Source: Candidatus Cloacimonadota bacterium (GTDB lineage Bacteria > Cloacimonadota > Cloacimonadia > JGIOTU-2). From it: 64,000 nucleotides of DNA. The notes below the pieces were generated by a model, which searched no databases, was not told the origin of the DNA, and saw nothing but the letters and a program-made list of their open reading frames with translations. The DNA lies in NCBI GenBank assembly GCA_016932035.1, contig JAFGDR010000011.1:1-64000 (forward strand). The letters run 5' to 3'. Shown in pieces: positions 17,280 through 25,262 of this stretch (position 1 is the stretch's first letter; each line of letters begins with the position of its first letter). The position numbers were made by a program, and so were the translations under genes.

Positions 17280-18362
17280 TTATTCAAACTCACCAAAGAT
17301 GTCATATCCGCAATATTCACATTTACCGTCCTTAATATGCATGTCCAGCAAACTGAAACCGTACCGATCGATGATCTTCTTTCCGCAGTTCGGACAGTAT
17401 GTATCTTCGGATGCACTGATAATATTTCCTAAGTAGATATATTTCAATCCAACTTCTTTTGCTATTTCATACGCCATCTCAAGAGTTTTGACCGGGGTCG
17501 GTGGTCGGTTCGTCAGTTTGAATTGCGGTGAAAATCTTGAGAAATGAAGCGGGTATTCTGTACCTATCGTATCTTTCAACCACACGCACATTTCTCGTAT
17601 CATGTCAGGATCGTCATTGGCATCAGGAATAACCAAGTTTGTAATTTCAAAATACAGATCTTCTTCTTTGCATATCTCAATCGTTTTAAGAACCGGCTCG
17701 AGTGTGCCTGTCGTATAAGTTGAATAAAAATCTTCGGAATATCCCTTCAGGTCTATATTGGCAGCATCGAGGTATGGGATGAGCTGCCGGAGCGGTTCTT
17801 CATTAATATAACCGCAGGTCACCCACACGGTTTTGATGCCGTTTTCATGTGCACACTTTGCAATATCTATCATATACTCATAAAAAACTGTCGGTTCTGT
17901 ATACGTAAAGGCAATGCTTTCGCAGTTATATTCTTTAGCCAGTTCGACAATCTCTTCAGAAGTTGCATTATACGATTGCACTTCACCGGGATTTGATTGA
18001 GAGATCGTCCAGTTCTGGCAAAAATTGCACCTGAGATTGCACCCCACTGTTGCAAGAGAAAGGATATTCGAACCCGGGTAAAAATGATAGAGAGGTTTCT
18101 TCTCGATAGGATCGATATTTACGGAAACAGGTTTGTTATATACCAGTGAGTAAAGTTTACCATCTATGTTTTTTCGGACGCGACAAAGACCGGTTAAACC
18201 TTCTGGAAGGTAGCATCTATTCGGACACAGTGTGCACTGAACAGAGCCGTCATCATTCTTTGCATAGAATTGCGCTTCTCTTAAAAGCTCTAAACCACGC
18301 GATGATCCGAGCAGGAATATTGAAAGCAAAACCAAGCCGGTAATGAGTGCACATTTCTTCAT
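17280..18362 (-). CDS. amrS: AmmeMemoRadiSam system radical SAM enzyme
   Basis: A 360-residue radical SAM protein. The [4Fe-4S] motif CNLRCNFC (about residues 109-116) follows the family's SLATVG strand. Before it is a Cys-rich segment CTLCPNRCYLPEGLTGLCR (about 42-60). The C-terminus has a zinc-ribbon-like pair (CPNCG and CEYCG). The first 25 residues (MKKC, then a long hydrophobic stretch to GSSRG) look like a signal peptide or membrane anchor, unusual for an enzyme needing SAM and a reduced cluster. Partner domains Memo and AMMECR1 are encoded as one fusion at 35364-36857. Reaction unknown. Confidence 0.93.
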   Translation of the reverse strand: MKKCALITGLVLLSIFLLGSSRGLELLREAQFYAKNDDGSVQCTLCPNRCYLPEGLTGLCRVRKNIDGKLYSLVYNKPVSVNIDPIEKKPLYHFYPGSNILSLATVGCNLRCNFCQNWTISQSNPGEVQSYNATSEEIVELAKEYNCESIAFTYTEPTVFYEYMIDIAKCAHENGIKTVWVTCGYINEEPLRQLIPYLDAANIDLKGYSEDFYSTYTTGTLEPVLKTIEICKEEDLYFEITNLVIPDANDDPDMIREMCVWLKDTIGTEYPLHFSRFSPQFKLTNRPPTPVKTLEMAYEIAKEVGLKYIYLGNIISASEDTYCPNCGKKIIDRYGFSLLDMHIKDGKCEYCGYDIFGEFE

Positions 18363-18489
18363 AAATTGATTCGACCATTTGCTGTATATCTGTCAATAAA
18401 ATGTTTTCAATCTGGAATTATGGAGTTGATCTTTTTGTTTGCCATACAACTCGCGACTCAAAAGCCGTTGATATGTAAATATAATGAAA

Positions 18490-18509
18490 GCGATAATGCG
18501 CATTATCGC
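18490..18509. terminator. Perfect palindrome, likely terminator stem
   Basis: GCGATAATGCGCATTATCGC is a 20-bp perfect inverted repeat just beyond the TIGR03545 stop. T-runs lie on its right (CTTCACTTTTTTT), weaker on the left. It resembles stems at 21184-21203 and 27119-27146, so it may also be a repeat family. Confidence 0.5.
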
Positions 18510-18539
18510 CTTCACTTTTTTTATTCGTGTATTTAATAA

Positions 18540-20414
18540 TTAGAACTTGAACAGACCGTCCAGCAGATCCTTCGCCTGATTTTGCAGCACATTTCCAAGA
18601 ATATCTTCGTCCTCACCAATGAGATCATCGAGTACAACAAACTCTTTATTGAAACGTGATTTCTGTTCATCGAACATCGCCTGCAGTTTTCTCTGCTGCT
18701 TCTGAATTTCCTGGTTCAGTTGATCTTTATATTTCTGTAATTCCTTATCCACTTTTGCACGGAGTTCCTGTTTTGCGAGATCAAGCTCCTGTTGGAATAC
18801 ATCCTTTGCAGCATTGGTCAGCATTTTATCAAGATTGCTGGTGAGTGTGAACTGAAGAGGTTGTTCCCTTTCCTGCCACAGTTTAGCTTTGAAGTCAATA
18901 GTAGTAATCGAAGCTGCCAGATTCTCACTAATACGCACCAATCGCTTATCCATATCCTGATTCCTGGGTGATGGAGTAAACTGCACTTTATCTGCAACAA
19001 AATCAATCCTTGTTTCAAACTCTGGACGATGCAATAACATTCTCGCATCGATTTTTCCAGAGCCACTCTCAAGTCTACTCGGCAGCAGAGGAGTATTGCT
19101 AAGCTGGATATTCTTCATCGGAAGATTGCTCATCAATATGGTAAGTTTCTCTTCACTCTGCTCAAAACGGTAATCAAAAGTCAGTTCAATATCGAGCTGT
19201 GCATTATCCTGACGAATCGCCTTCGCAGCAAGTACTGTTGGGGCATCGATCAATTTCTGGTCGCTTGTGATATTTGATACTACACCGGAGAATGCAGATC
19301 CGGTTTCTGTTGTACTTGAAAAATCGATCTTCTTTATCCAGAAGGATGGAAACATGGTTCCCGGCTTAGGCGGATACGTGATATTTTGACCTGTCGATCT
19401 GGGCTTCTTTTCTTTCTTGGGCTTACCGTCTTTTTTCAGTTTATCCAGAATTGCTTTCCCTTTGCCGACATACTCAATGACTTTGTTCACCTTATCGATA
19501 ACCTGTGTGCCAAATACGATCTTCCCCATATTCTCTGTTGAAAGATCCGGGAGTTTTGCATATGACAGAACCTTGTTCTTATCCTGATCGATCCAGTACG
19601 TTACCTCGCCGCCAAGGTTCTGCACAAGCCGCGAGTCATTATTGATGGCAAGCTGAATATCATCATATTGTTTCTTGTACCCATTTGCCTTATCGATAAT
19701 CGTCTTGATGGTTGCCAGTGCTTGTTCTGCATCCTGTACAGTCTTGATATTGTTGATATCTAAGCTCTTTACCTGTGCTTCAAGTTCTTTAACATCTTCC
19801 TGATCCGGAAGATCTTCGATACGCTTTTCCCATTCATCATACTTCTGCTCATAGAGCAGTATGAGCGAATCTACTTTCTGCGGTGTCTTCATATCAGCCA
19901 TTGCCATCAGACTGTCCACATTGAAGTCCTTATTAAATTGATCCAAATTCAAGACAGGCATTTGCTTCATTTCATCTTTGATCCCTAACTCAATATCCTT
20001 AATAAATTTCGGAGATTCCTTCTTTTCTCCCTCTTCTTTCTTCTTTGGTTGCCACTTTTTAGGAAGCGATCCATCAGTCGTCCGCTCTGTATTGAAGGCA
20101 ACATCACTCATCTGCAGGTTCTCAATCACGAATTTCTTCTTAAGAAGCGGAGCAAATGCAAGATTGAACTCCGTGAATCCGGATTCAAAAGAGTTCTCCC
20201 ACACATTATCAGGATTCGTTACCCGCAGTCTATCCCATGATAATCGTAAGCTGAAAAGTGAGAAATCCAGTCCGTCAAATTCAACCTTTGCTCCAACCAT
20301 CTTGCTGCCAATCATCTCCATCTGTTTCTCAAGCCAGCTATCCGTGAATATGAGAGAAATAACGACAATAATGATCGCAAGTACGAGCAAGAATATAATT
20401 CCTTTTACGCGCAT
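18540..20414 (-). CDS. TIGR03545 family envelope protein (AsmA-like)
   Basis: A 624-residue protein with one N-terminal membrane helix (GIIFLLVLAIIIVVISLIF, residues 5-23). A large periplasmic part follows, with an AsmA-like beginning (VEFDGLDFSLFSLRLSWDRL, about 43-62). Long charged coiled-coil segments lie near residues 180-270 and 540-600 (Lys/Glu/Gln-rich). The stop-to-start distance to the TIGR03546 protein is one base, so they form an operon. AsmA-like proteins are linked to lipid transport or outer-membrane assembly. The specific role of this family is unknown. Confidence 0.85.
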   Translation of the reverse strand: MRVKGIIFLLVLAIIIVVISLIFTDSWLEKQMEMIGSKMVGAKVEFDGLDFSLFSLRLSWDRLRVTNPDNVWENSFESGFTEFNLAFAPLLKKKFVIENLQMSDVAFNTERTTDGSLPKKWQPKKKEEGEKKESPKFIKDIELGIKDEMKQMPVLNLDQFNKDFNVDSLMAMADMKTPQKVDSLILLYEQKYDEWEKRIEDLPDQEDVKELEAQVKSLDINNIKTVQDAEQALATIKTIIDKANGYKKQYDDIQLAINNDSRLVQNLGGEVTYWIDQDKNKVLSYAKLPDLSTENMGKIVFGTQVIDKVNKVIEYVGKGKAILDKLKKDGKPKKEKKPRSTGQNITYPPKPGTMFPSFWIKKIDFSSTTETGSAFSGVVSNITSDQKLIDAPTVLAAKAIRQDNAQLDIELTFDYRFEQSEEKLTILMSNLPMKNIQLSNTPLLPSRLESGSGKIDARMLLHRPEFETRIDFVADKVQFTPSPRNQDMDKRLVRISENLAASITTIDFKAKLWQEREQPLQFTLTSNLDKMLTNAAKDVFQQELDLAKQELRAKVDKELQKYKDQLNQEIQKQQRKLQAMFDEQKSRFNKEFVVLDDLIGEDEDILGNVLQNQAKDLLDGLFKF

Positions 20415-20415
20415 C

Positions 20416-20940
20416 TTACCCTCCTACAACTTTAATCTTCTTGTACAAACCAACAAGCTTGGATGAGGAGAGTACTTTGACGATCTTGAATTTCTTAACT
20501 CTGACAGAAAGTTTATTCCTGTATACCAAAACGAGTTCTTTTATCAAAAAAAATACAGGAACAATCAGCAAAATCGCACAGATCAATCCACCCATGACCA
20601 CAGTATTATTAAATCGTGTATAAGGCAGTATCGGAGCATTATAGACGCCGGTCCATAATTTTTGAAGAAATGCTATCTGCACGAGCACCCAATACCCGAT
20701 CGAATGAAATAAACCATCCAGTAAATATCCCAGCAATCCGCAAAGGGCAAAAGATACGATCGCCATGGTAATATTCACATTCAAAAGAATGATAAGGAGA
20801 ATGATCAGTATTTTAAACAGACTGAATCCCGGAATGAAGCCGAGGAACATACCGAGCACGAATCCCCATGCAAGCTGCGCCGGTGATGCTGCTGATTCCA
20901 GAAGTTTAATGATCTTAGAAATAAATTTTAGTATGATCAT
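20416..20940 (-). CDS. TIGR03546 family membrane protein
   Basis: A 174-residue inner-membrane protein with about three to four helices. It starts with a short amphipathic segment (FISKIIKLLESAASPAQLAWGF is the junction) and then GMFLGFIPGFSLFKILIILL, a DUF2062-like pattern. It is first in the two-gene operon with the TIGR03545 protein. The constant pairing of these families implies joint action in the envelope. Confidence 0.82.
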   Translation of the reverse strand: MIILKFISKIIKLLESAASPAQLAWGFVLGMFLGFIPGFSLFKILIILLIILLNVNITMAIVSFALCGLLGYLLDGLFHSIGYWVLVQIAFLQKLWTGVYNAPILPYTRFNNTVVMGGLICAILLIVPVFFLIKELVLVYRNKLSVRVKKFKIVKVLSSSKLVGLYKKIKVVGG

Positions 20941-21058
20941 GATCAGATCCTGTTGAGTTTTTTATTTTTGAAATATTTAGGAATTTTATTGTCAATGAAT
21001 AAGGTTTGGGAACAATCATCAATGTCCAATATCCAATTATCGATAATGACGCTAAGAG

Positions 21059-21070
21059 TGAACATGTTCA
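21059..21070. repeat. TGAACATGTTCA palindrome, copy 3
   Basis: The 12-bp palindrome is preceded by ATGTCCAATATCCAATT, a phrase like the reverse of the tails after copies 1 and 2. It lies in the 770-bp gene-free region 20941-21709. Confidence 0.55.
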
Positions 21071-21183
21071 GCCTGAAATACATAGAACCAGTTTTTATGA
21101 ATAGCCTTGCACGTCATCTCAGGTATAAGACATTTTTCTAGGCACATCCTCCTCTCTGCTTTCTAAAGCGAGAGGGTCAGAAA

Positions 21184-21383
21184 GCGATAATGGCCATTAT
21201 GGCACTCTAATTATATATAAAATGAATAGATCCAAGATTTATCTCGGGAATTGTATTATAAAAAAACAAATCGGGTTTTAACCCAACAGTTATAAATTTC
21301 GGACTAAAGTCCTGATCTATTTTACTCTTCCTGTCCACGACTTAAAAGTCGTGGCTACGCATTTCTCCTCTGAAACAATTTCC
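21184..21383. repeat. Cluster of short palindromes preceding repeat copy B
   Basis: In order: GCGATAATGG/CCATTATGGC (21184-21203, one mismatch), GGGTTTTAACCC (21273-21284), GGACTAAAGTCC (21301-21312) and CCACGACTTAAAAGTCGTGG (21335-21354). The same series in the same order, partly decayed, precedes copy C at 26694-26778. No gene is present. Confidence 0.7.
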
Positions 21384-21553
21384 CGCCTATTAAGAAAAGG
21401 CGTTAATAAATTTCTGAAATGAAGCGTGAAAAAAAGAAAAGCTGTGTGAGTGGGCGAGTTCTTTTCTTTTTAGCTGAATGAAAGAAATTTTAGACTTTTC
21501 TTGATCAGTGAGTGATTCTTTTGGTTCGTTTTCTCATCAAGGAGAAAATGAAC
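21384..21553. repeat. Structured intergenic repeat, copy B
   Basis: H0 is CGCCT (21384-21388) with AGGCG (21398-21402). H1 is GAAAAG (21436-21441) with CTTTTC (21461-21466). H2 is weaker, CTGA with TCAG (about 21474-21508). H3 is GTTCGTTTTCTC (21524-21535) with GAGAAAATGAAC (21542-21553). Compared with copies A and C, both arms of H0 and H1 change together. The H1 loop is shorter here. Confidence 0.75.
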
Positions 21554-21645
21554 ATATATTTCCTAAGAATGTAGGACGCTAATCCCAAAAGGATTATGCA
21601 TTCTCACTATCCACAACTTAAAAGTCATATCAATACAATAAAAAT

Positions 21646-21694
21646 TTGACAAATAAAATTTAATCTCATAAAAGTAGTAGTATATTACTACTAC
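21646..21694 (+). promoter_or_regulatory. Promoter and operator of the TrmB-like regulator gene
   Basis: A TTGACA box (21646-21651) is followed at 21674-21694 by a perfect inverted repeat, arms GTAGTAGTA and TACTACTAC around TAT, centred 26 bp before the ATG at 21710. This is where a repressor would sit on its own promoter. The -10 box is indistinct (CATAAA or TAAAAG). Confidence 0.65.
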
Positions 21695-21709
21695 TAAAAA
21701 AGGTAATGT

Positions 21710-22567
21710 ATGAAAACACAAGATAAACTTGCTGACCTACTTGGAGAAATGGGCTTGTCTAATCTCGAAGCAACGATCTATATCTGGCTGCTGGAAAATA
21801 AACGCAGTACAGGATACAAGATCGCTACAAAGATCGGAAAACCTGTTGCCAATACCTACAAAGCACTTAAAAGTCTTGAAAGTAAAGGTGCGGTTGTCAG
21901 TGATAACACCTCCGGTACACTGTATTTTGACACCATCCCTGTGGAGCAGTTTCTCAACGCAATCGAAAACGAATTTATAAAAAAGAGAACACGGATCATA
22001 CAGGAAGTTGATAAACTCGATGTCACGCAGGAGCCGGTCGGTATTTATGAATTGAAATCCGGTGAGCTTGTGTATGAAAAAGCACTCAACATGATAAAAA
22101 CCGCTGAACACAATCTCCTGATCGACTGCTTCCCCGTGCCGCTTACCAAGATCAAATCCCATATTCTCAAAAGAAAAAATGACAGCACAGACATCTACCT
22201 CAAACATTATGCTGATGAGGTCATCGAAGGCATACATACGATCAAAAAAACCGAATCCGACATTGTACTCGATGAACTTCAGGGGCAGTGGATGATCATC
22301 ATAAAAGATGCAGCAGAAATACTGATCGCTTTTTTTGACCGATCCGGAGAAGAAATGATCCACAGCGTATGGATCCAGGATGCGTTCATCTCACTCGTTC
22401 ACTTCAGCGGCTCGATCATCGAATGCGCCCTCTCCGAAATCCTTGCAAAAGTATATGACAATCCGAATGCGACCATCGACTCGATCAAGAAGATCGTGCA
22501 AAGTTACCAGCGCATCTTTTCCTATTTTACAATCGCAGAAAAAAACATATTCAGGAGTAACTCATGA
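21710..22567 (+). CDS. TrmB-like transcriptional regulator
   Basis: A 285-residue regulator. The N-terminal winged helix (LGLS-type opening GEMGLSNLEATIYIWLLEN, then KIGKPVANTYKALKSLESKG, about residues 38-57) matches the PF01978 TrmB pattern. The rest is an effector-like domain as in TrmB-family proteins of bacteria. It starts behind AAGG and ends overlapping the start of the TraB/GumN gene (ATGA), so the two are co-transcribed. It likely binds the palindrome at 21674-21694 and represses its own operon. Ligand unknown. Confidence 0.82.
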   Translation: MKTQDKLADLLGEMGLSNLEATIYIWLLENKRSTGYKIATKIGKPVANTYKALKSLESKGAVVSDNTSGTLYFDTIPVEQFLNAIENEFIKKRTRIIQEVDKLDVTQEPVGIYELKSGELVYEKALNMIKTAEHNLLIDCFPVPLTKIKSHILKRKNDSTDIYLKHYADEVIEGIHTIKKTESDIVLDELQGQWMIIIKDAAEILIAFFDRSGEEMIHSVWIQDAFISLVHFSGSIIECALSEILAKVYDNPNATIDSIKKIVQSYQRIFSYFTIAEKNIFRSNS

Positions 22568-23505
22568 AAAAAACAAATGCAACACGTAAACGTATCATTT
22601 CAGTACTCGCGCTCGTGTGCCTGATCCTTTCATTCACATCAATCCTACATGCTGAGCTTTTCCTGTGGGAAGTTCAGAAAGGAGATAACACTGCATACCT
22701 TCTTGGATCATTCCATCTTATGCCGAAAAGCGTTTATCCGCTCGATGAAAAGATCGAGTCATCATTCGACAAATCCGATGTACTGGTCGTGGAAGTGGAC
22801 GCAACGGTGATGGACCAGAATGCCGTAAACGCCTTTATCGGGCAATATGCTGTGTATCAGGATACACTCACGCTTTCGCAAGAGCTTCCTCCGGAACTCT
22901 ATGCAAGCATTGCAGAGAAATTTATTGAAATGGGATACACGGAAGCACAACTCAATAAGTTGAAACCATGGTTCGTCAGCTTGAACCTTGGGCTTTCAAG
23001 TCTGCAGCAACTTGATGTGGATGCCGGACTTGGGATCGATGTTTACTTCCTCAACAAAGCCCATGAACGGGGAATGAATATCCTCGAACTGGAAACCTCC
23101 ACATCCCAACTGGAAATGCTGGCTTCCTTTCCGCAAGATATCCAGGTGGACTATCTGCAGTATTCGCTCGATAAATATACAGAAGCAGACTCAACATTCT
23201 ACGAAATGCTCGATGCATGGCAGACCGGTGATACTGAGCGCACGAACAAACTCTCCCGGCTCAAAATGCTTGAGCTTGAAGACGAGATGCCAGGAATGGC
23301 AGAGTATTATGACCGGATGTTCTGTCAGCGCGAGGAAGAGATGGTCAAGAAGATCGACGGATACATGAATGATGAAGATGACCATACGTACTTCATTATT
23401 GTGGGCGCATTCCACATGGTTGGAGAAGATGGACTTATCAGACGTCTGGAAGCGAATGGTTATACCATAACCCAGCAAAAGGAGACCAAACATGAAGAAA
23501 AATAA
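22564..23505 (+). CDS. TraB/GumN family secreted protein
   Basis: A 313-residue protein with a signal peptide (basic MKKTNATRKR, hydrophobic core, HAE cleavage-like site near 31). The TraB/GumN fold is recognised by YLLGSFHLMPKSVYPLD (about 43-59), VLVVEVD, a central LELETSTSQLEML and the C-terminal YFIIVGAFHMVGEDGLIRRLEANGY-type ending. Conserved His and Glu residues match a proposed metalloprotease-like active site (family knowledge; activity unproven here). It overlaps the upstream regulator by 4 bp and the downstream small membrane protein by 14 bp, a tight three-gene operon. Confidence 0.9.
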   Translation: MKKTNATRKRIISVLALVCLILSFTSILHAELFLWEVQKGDNTAYLLGSFHLMPKSVYPLDEKIESSFDKSDVLVVEVDATVMDQNAVNAFIGQYAVYQDTLTLSQELPPELYASIAEKFIEMGYTEAQLNKLKPWFVSLNLGLSSLQQLDVDAGLGIDVYFLNKAHERGMNILELETSTSQLEMLASFPQDIQVDYLQYSLDKYTEADSTFYEMLDAWQTGDTERTNKLSRLKMLELEDEMPGMAEYYDRMFCQREEEMVKKIDGYMNDEDDHTYFIIVGAFHMVGEDGLIRRLEANGYTITQQKETKHEEK

Positions 23506-23710
23506 TCTACTAAGTGTTGGTGCTTTAATTATTGGAAGTGCAATTATCTGGGGTGCGGTGATCATCGGTGCCGCACCCATACTCAGAGGAACACCCTATA
23601 AAGACAGCATTACCAAACTTCTTTTGGGTGGTGTGATAACCCATTTTATATTGATCTGGGGACCGATGGCTGCGGCTATGAAGAAGGGGAATGAGGAAAA
23701 AATATTATAA
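23492..23710 (+). CDS. Small two-helix membrane protein (72 aa)
   Basis: It starts inside the end of the TraB/GumN gene behind AAAGGAG. Two hydrophobic segments (SVGALIIGSAIIWGAVIIGAAP and LLLGGVITHFILIWGPMAAA) flank a short loop. The tail is basic and acidic (MKKGNEEK). Family not recognised; translational coupling suggests a role with its neighbour. Confidence 0.7.
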   Translation: MKKNNLLSVGALIIGSAIIWGAVIIGAAPILRGTPYKDSITKLLLGGVITHFILIWGPMAAAMKKGNEEKIL

Positions 23711-23800
23711 AACGATGAAATCTTTATAGTATTAATTTACTTTAACCGACATCAAATCAGCTAAGGAAACAGCAAAGAATAACGCATAACGTGAATGATT

Positions 23801-24130
23801 ATGAACACACATAATAAACAGCAGCAAAAGAAGTATCCGAAAGGTAGGATCATTGGAATATAGATGGCACTTAGTGTGGTAATTTTCTCATGCATTGCTA
23901 TTCCGCTGAGTATTGTTTCAGATAAATATGGCTTGATCGGTATTGGTCCTTCAATTGGTGTGGCAATTGGACTTGCGATCGGTCAATCGATTGAACAAAA
24001 GTATGAAAAACAAGGCATGATATGACCACTTGCGGAGCAAGAACGAAAGGCAACGCGATTCGGGATTACGACTGCTATTATAATATTCGTGGTTCTGGCG
24101 GTGATATTTCTTCTAAGGATTATCGTTTAA
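23801..24130 (+). pseudogene. Small membrane-protein gene with two nonsense codons
   Basis: One frame of 110 codons reads MNTHNKQQQKKYPKGRIIGI, stop TAG (23861-23863), MALSVVIFSCIAIPLS, then IGIGPSIGVAIGLAIGQSIE, stop TGA (24023-24025), PLAEQERKATRFGITT and a final hydrophobic helix, ending TAA 24128-24130. The whole resembles small proteins with a YPKG start, a glycine-rich helix pair and a PLTEEE-like link. The stops are most easily explained as TGG to TAG and CGA to TGA transitions. The 3' end overlaps the convergent HNH gene by 4 bp. Confidence 0.65.
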
Positions 24131-24969
24131 AGATGGTAATTAATTTTTAAACGTTCTTCAAGGCCATTTGGAAATTTAAAAGTTAATTTACCTCTAATAA
24201 ATCTAGGTAATACTTTATGAATTATTCTGTGGTGATTTGGGCATACTATCATTAGGTTATCTGCATTGTTGTTTAGACTATTAATAAAGGGTTTGATATG
24301 ATGTGATTCAGCTATTTTGCAGGAATAAACATCCAAAGCTGTATAACCACAAATCTGACATTTGTAATCATAAATGCTTTTAAGGTCATTTCCAATTTTC
24401 TGATTTAATTTTCTAATTTTAGCTAATCTATTTACAATTTCTAAATTTGCATTTTGATCTTTTCTATCAAGTATATTTTCGACCATTTCTTCCTGATAAT
24501 CTTCTGTTTTTATTATTTTTTCTACATTTATTAATTCATCCGATGTAATACAATCCATTGCTAAAGTTTTATGTAAATCTGTAGTATAGAGCACAAAATA
24601 CTCTTCATATTTTTTTGGGATAGAGATATACTTTTTCCCTGGATTATCAATTTGACTTCTTTTATACATTATTTGATTATAACTTTTTGAAAATTTATTT
24701 CTAAGATATTCTATAAAATCTTTATTAGTATCATATCTTATTTGAACAATATTTTTATGATCTGGATAAGTATTTTTATCAAACTTCTGATTTCTTGCAA
24801 CAACATCAAATGAATGATTATCTACTATAATTGTAATAAATTCTGAATTACCTTGTGATTTAATAGGAGCTACTGAATTGAAAAATAAATTTTGTTTATC
24901 AACAGGAATAGTGAATCCTTGATTAAAAAAGGAATAAGTAACATTTTTCTTTAAAAGCATAAAACTCAT
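24127..24969 (-). CDS. HNH endonuclease
   Basis: A 280-residue protein with a C-terminal HNH nuclease domain: CQICGY (zinc knuckle), ESHHIKPF (general-base His), NNADNLMIVCPNHHRIIH (Asn, His and second Cys; about residues 205-255). The N-terminal 180 residues show no recognised domain and may give DNA specificity, as in orphan restriction-like endonucleases. It is much more AT-rich than its neighbours, pointing to horizontal acquisition. No methyltransferase is adjacent. It may act in defence, but this is inference. Confidence 0.82.
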   Translation of the reverse strand: MSFMLLKKNVTYSFFNQGFTIPVDKQNLFFNSVAPIKSQGNSEFITIIVDNHSFDVVARNQKFDKNTYPDHKNIVQIRYDTNKDFIEYLRNKFSKSYNQIMYKRSQIDNPGKKYISIPKKYEEYFVLYTTDLHKTLAMDCITSDELINVEKIIKTEDYQEEMVENILDRKDQNANLEIVNRLAKIRKLNQKIGNDLKSIYDYKCQICGYTALDVYSCKIAESHHIKPFINSLNNNADNLMIVCPNHHRIIHKVLPRFIRGKLTFKFPNGLEERLKINYHL

Positions 24970-25262
24970 TGAAACCTCCTAATATATTTTGCATATCATA
25001 AAGGGATGGATATCTATTTATTTATATGTTGGCTAGAGTCAAGTTTATTAATCATATACATTTTATCTTGACAATCTAATCCCCCATTCAAACCTATCCG
25101 GTATAATATCATTTCTTGCTGGAACTGGGCGGATTGATATCATTAAAGCTGCACATGGAACGTTTTTTATAATGTCATGTTACTTTCTTTGATAGGCAGA
25201 AGATTTACAGGTATGTTTTCTTATTATTACGTTTAATGAAACATTTTTTAAAGGAGAACTTA
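24970..25262. other. Intergenic region between HNH and propeller genes
   Basis: TTGACA occurs at 25068-25073 and TATAAT at 25102-25107, but they are 28 bp apart and so not a normal promoter pair. No gene is seen. Confidence 0.4.

Noticed and set aside
19978-20466. Long frame antisense to TIGR03545
   Set aside because: It lies fully opposite a well-supported gene and shows no family match.
24023-24025. TGA in the small membrane-protein gene as another Sec codon
   Set aside because: It replaces a likely Arg codon, the same gene has a TAG, and no SECIS-like hairpin is evident.
25068-25107. TTGACA and TATAAT upstream of the propeller gene as a promoter
   Set aside because: The spacer is 28 bp, far from the usual 16-18.
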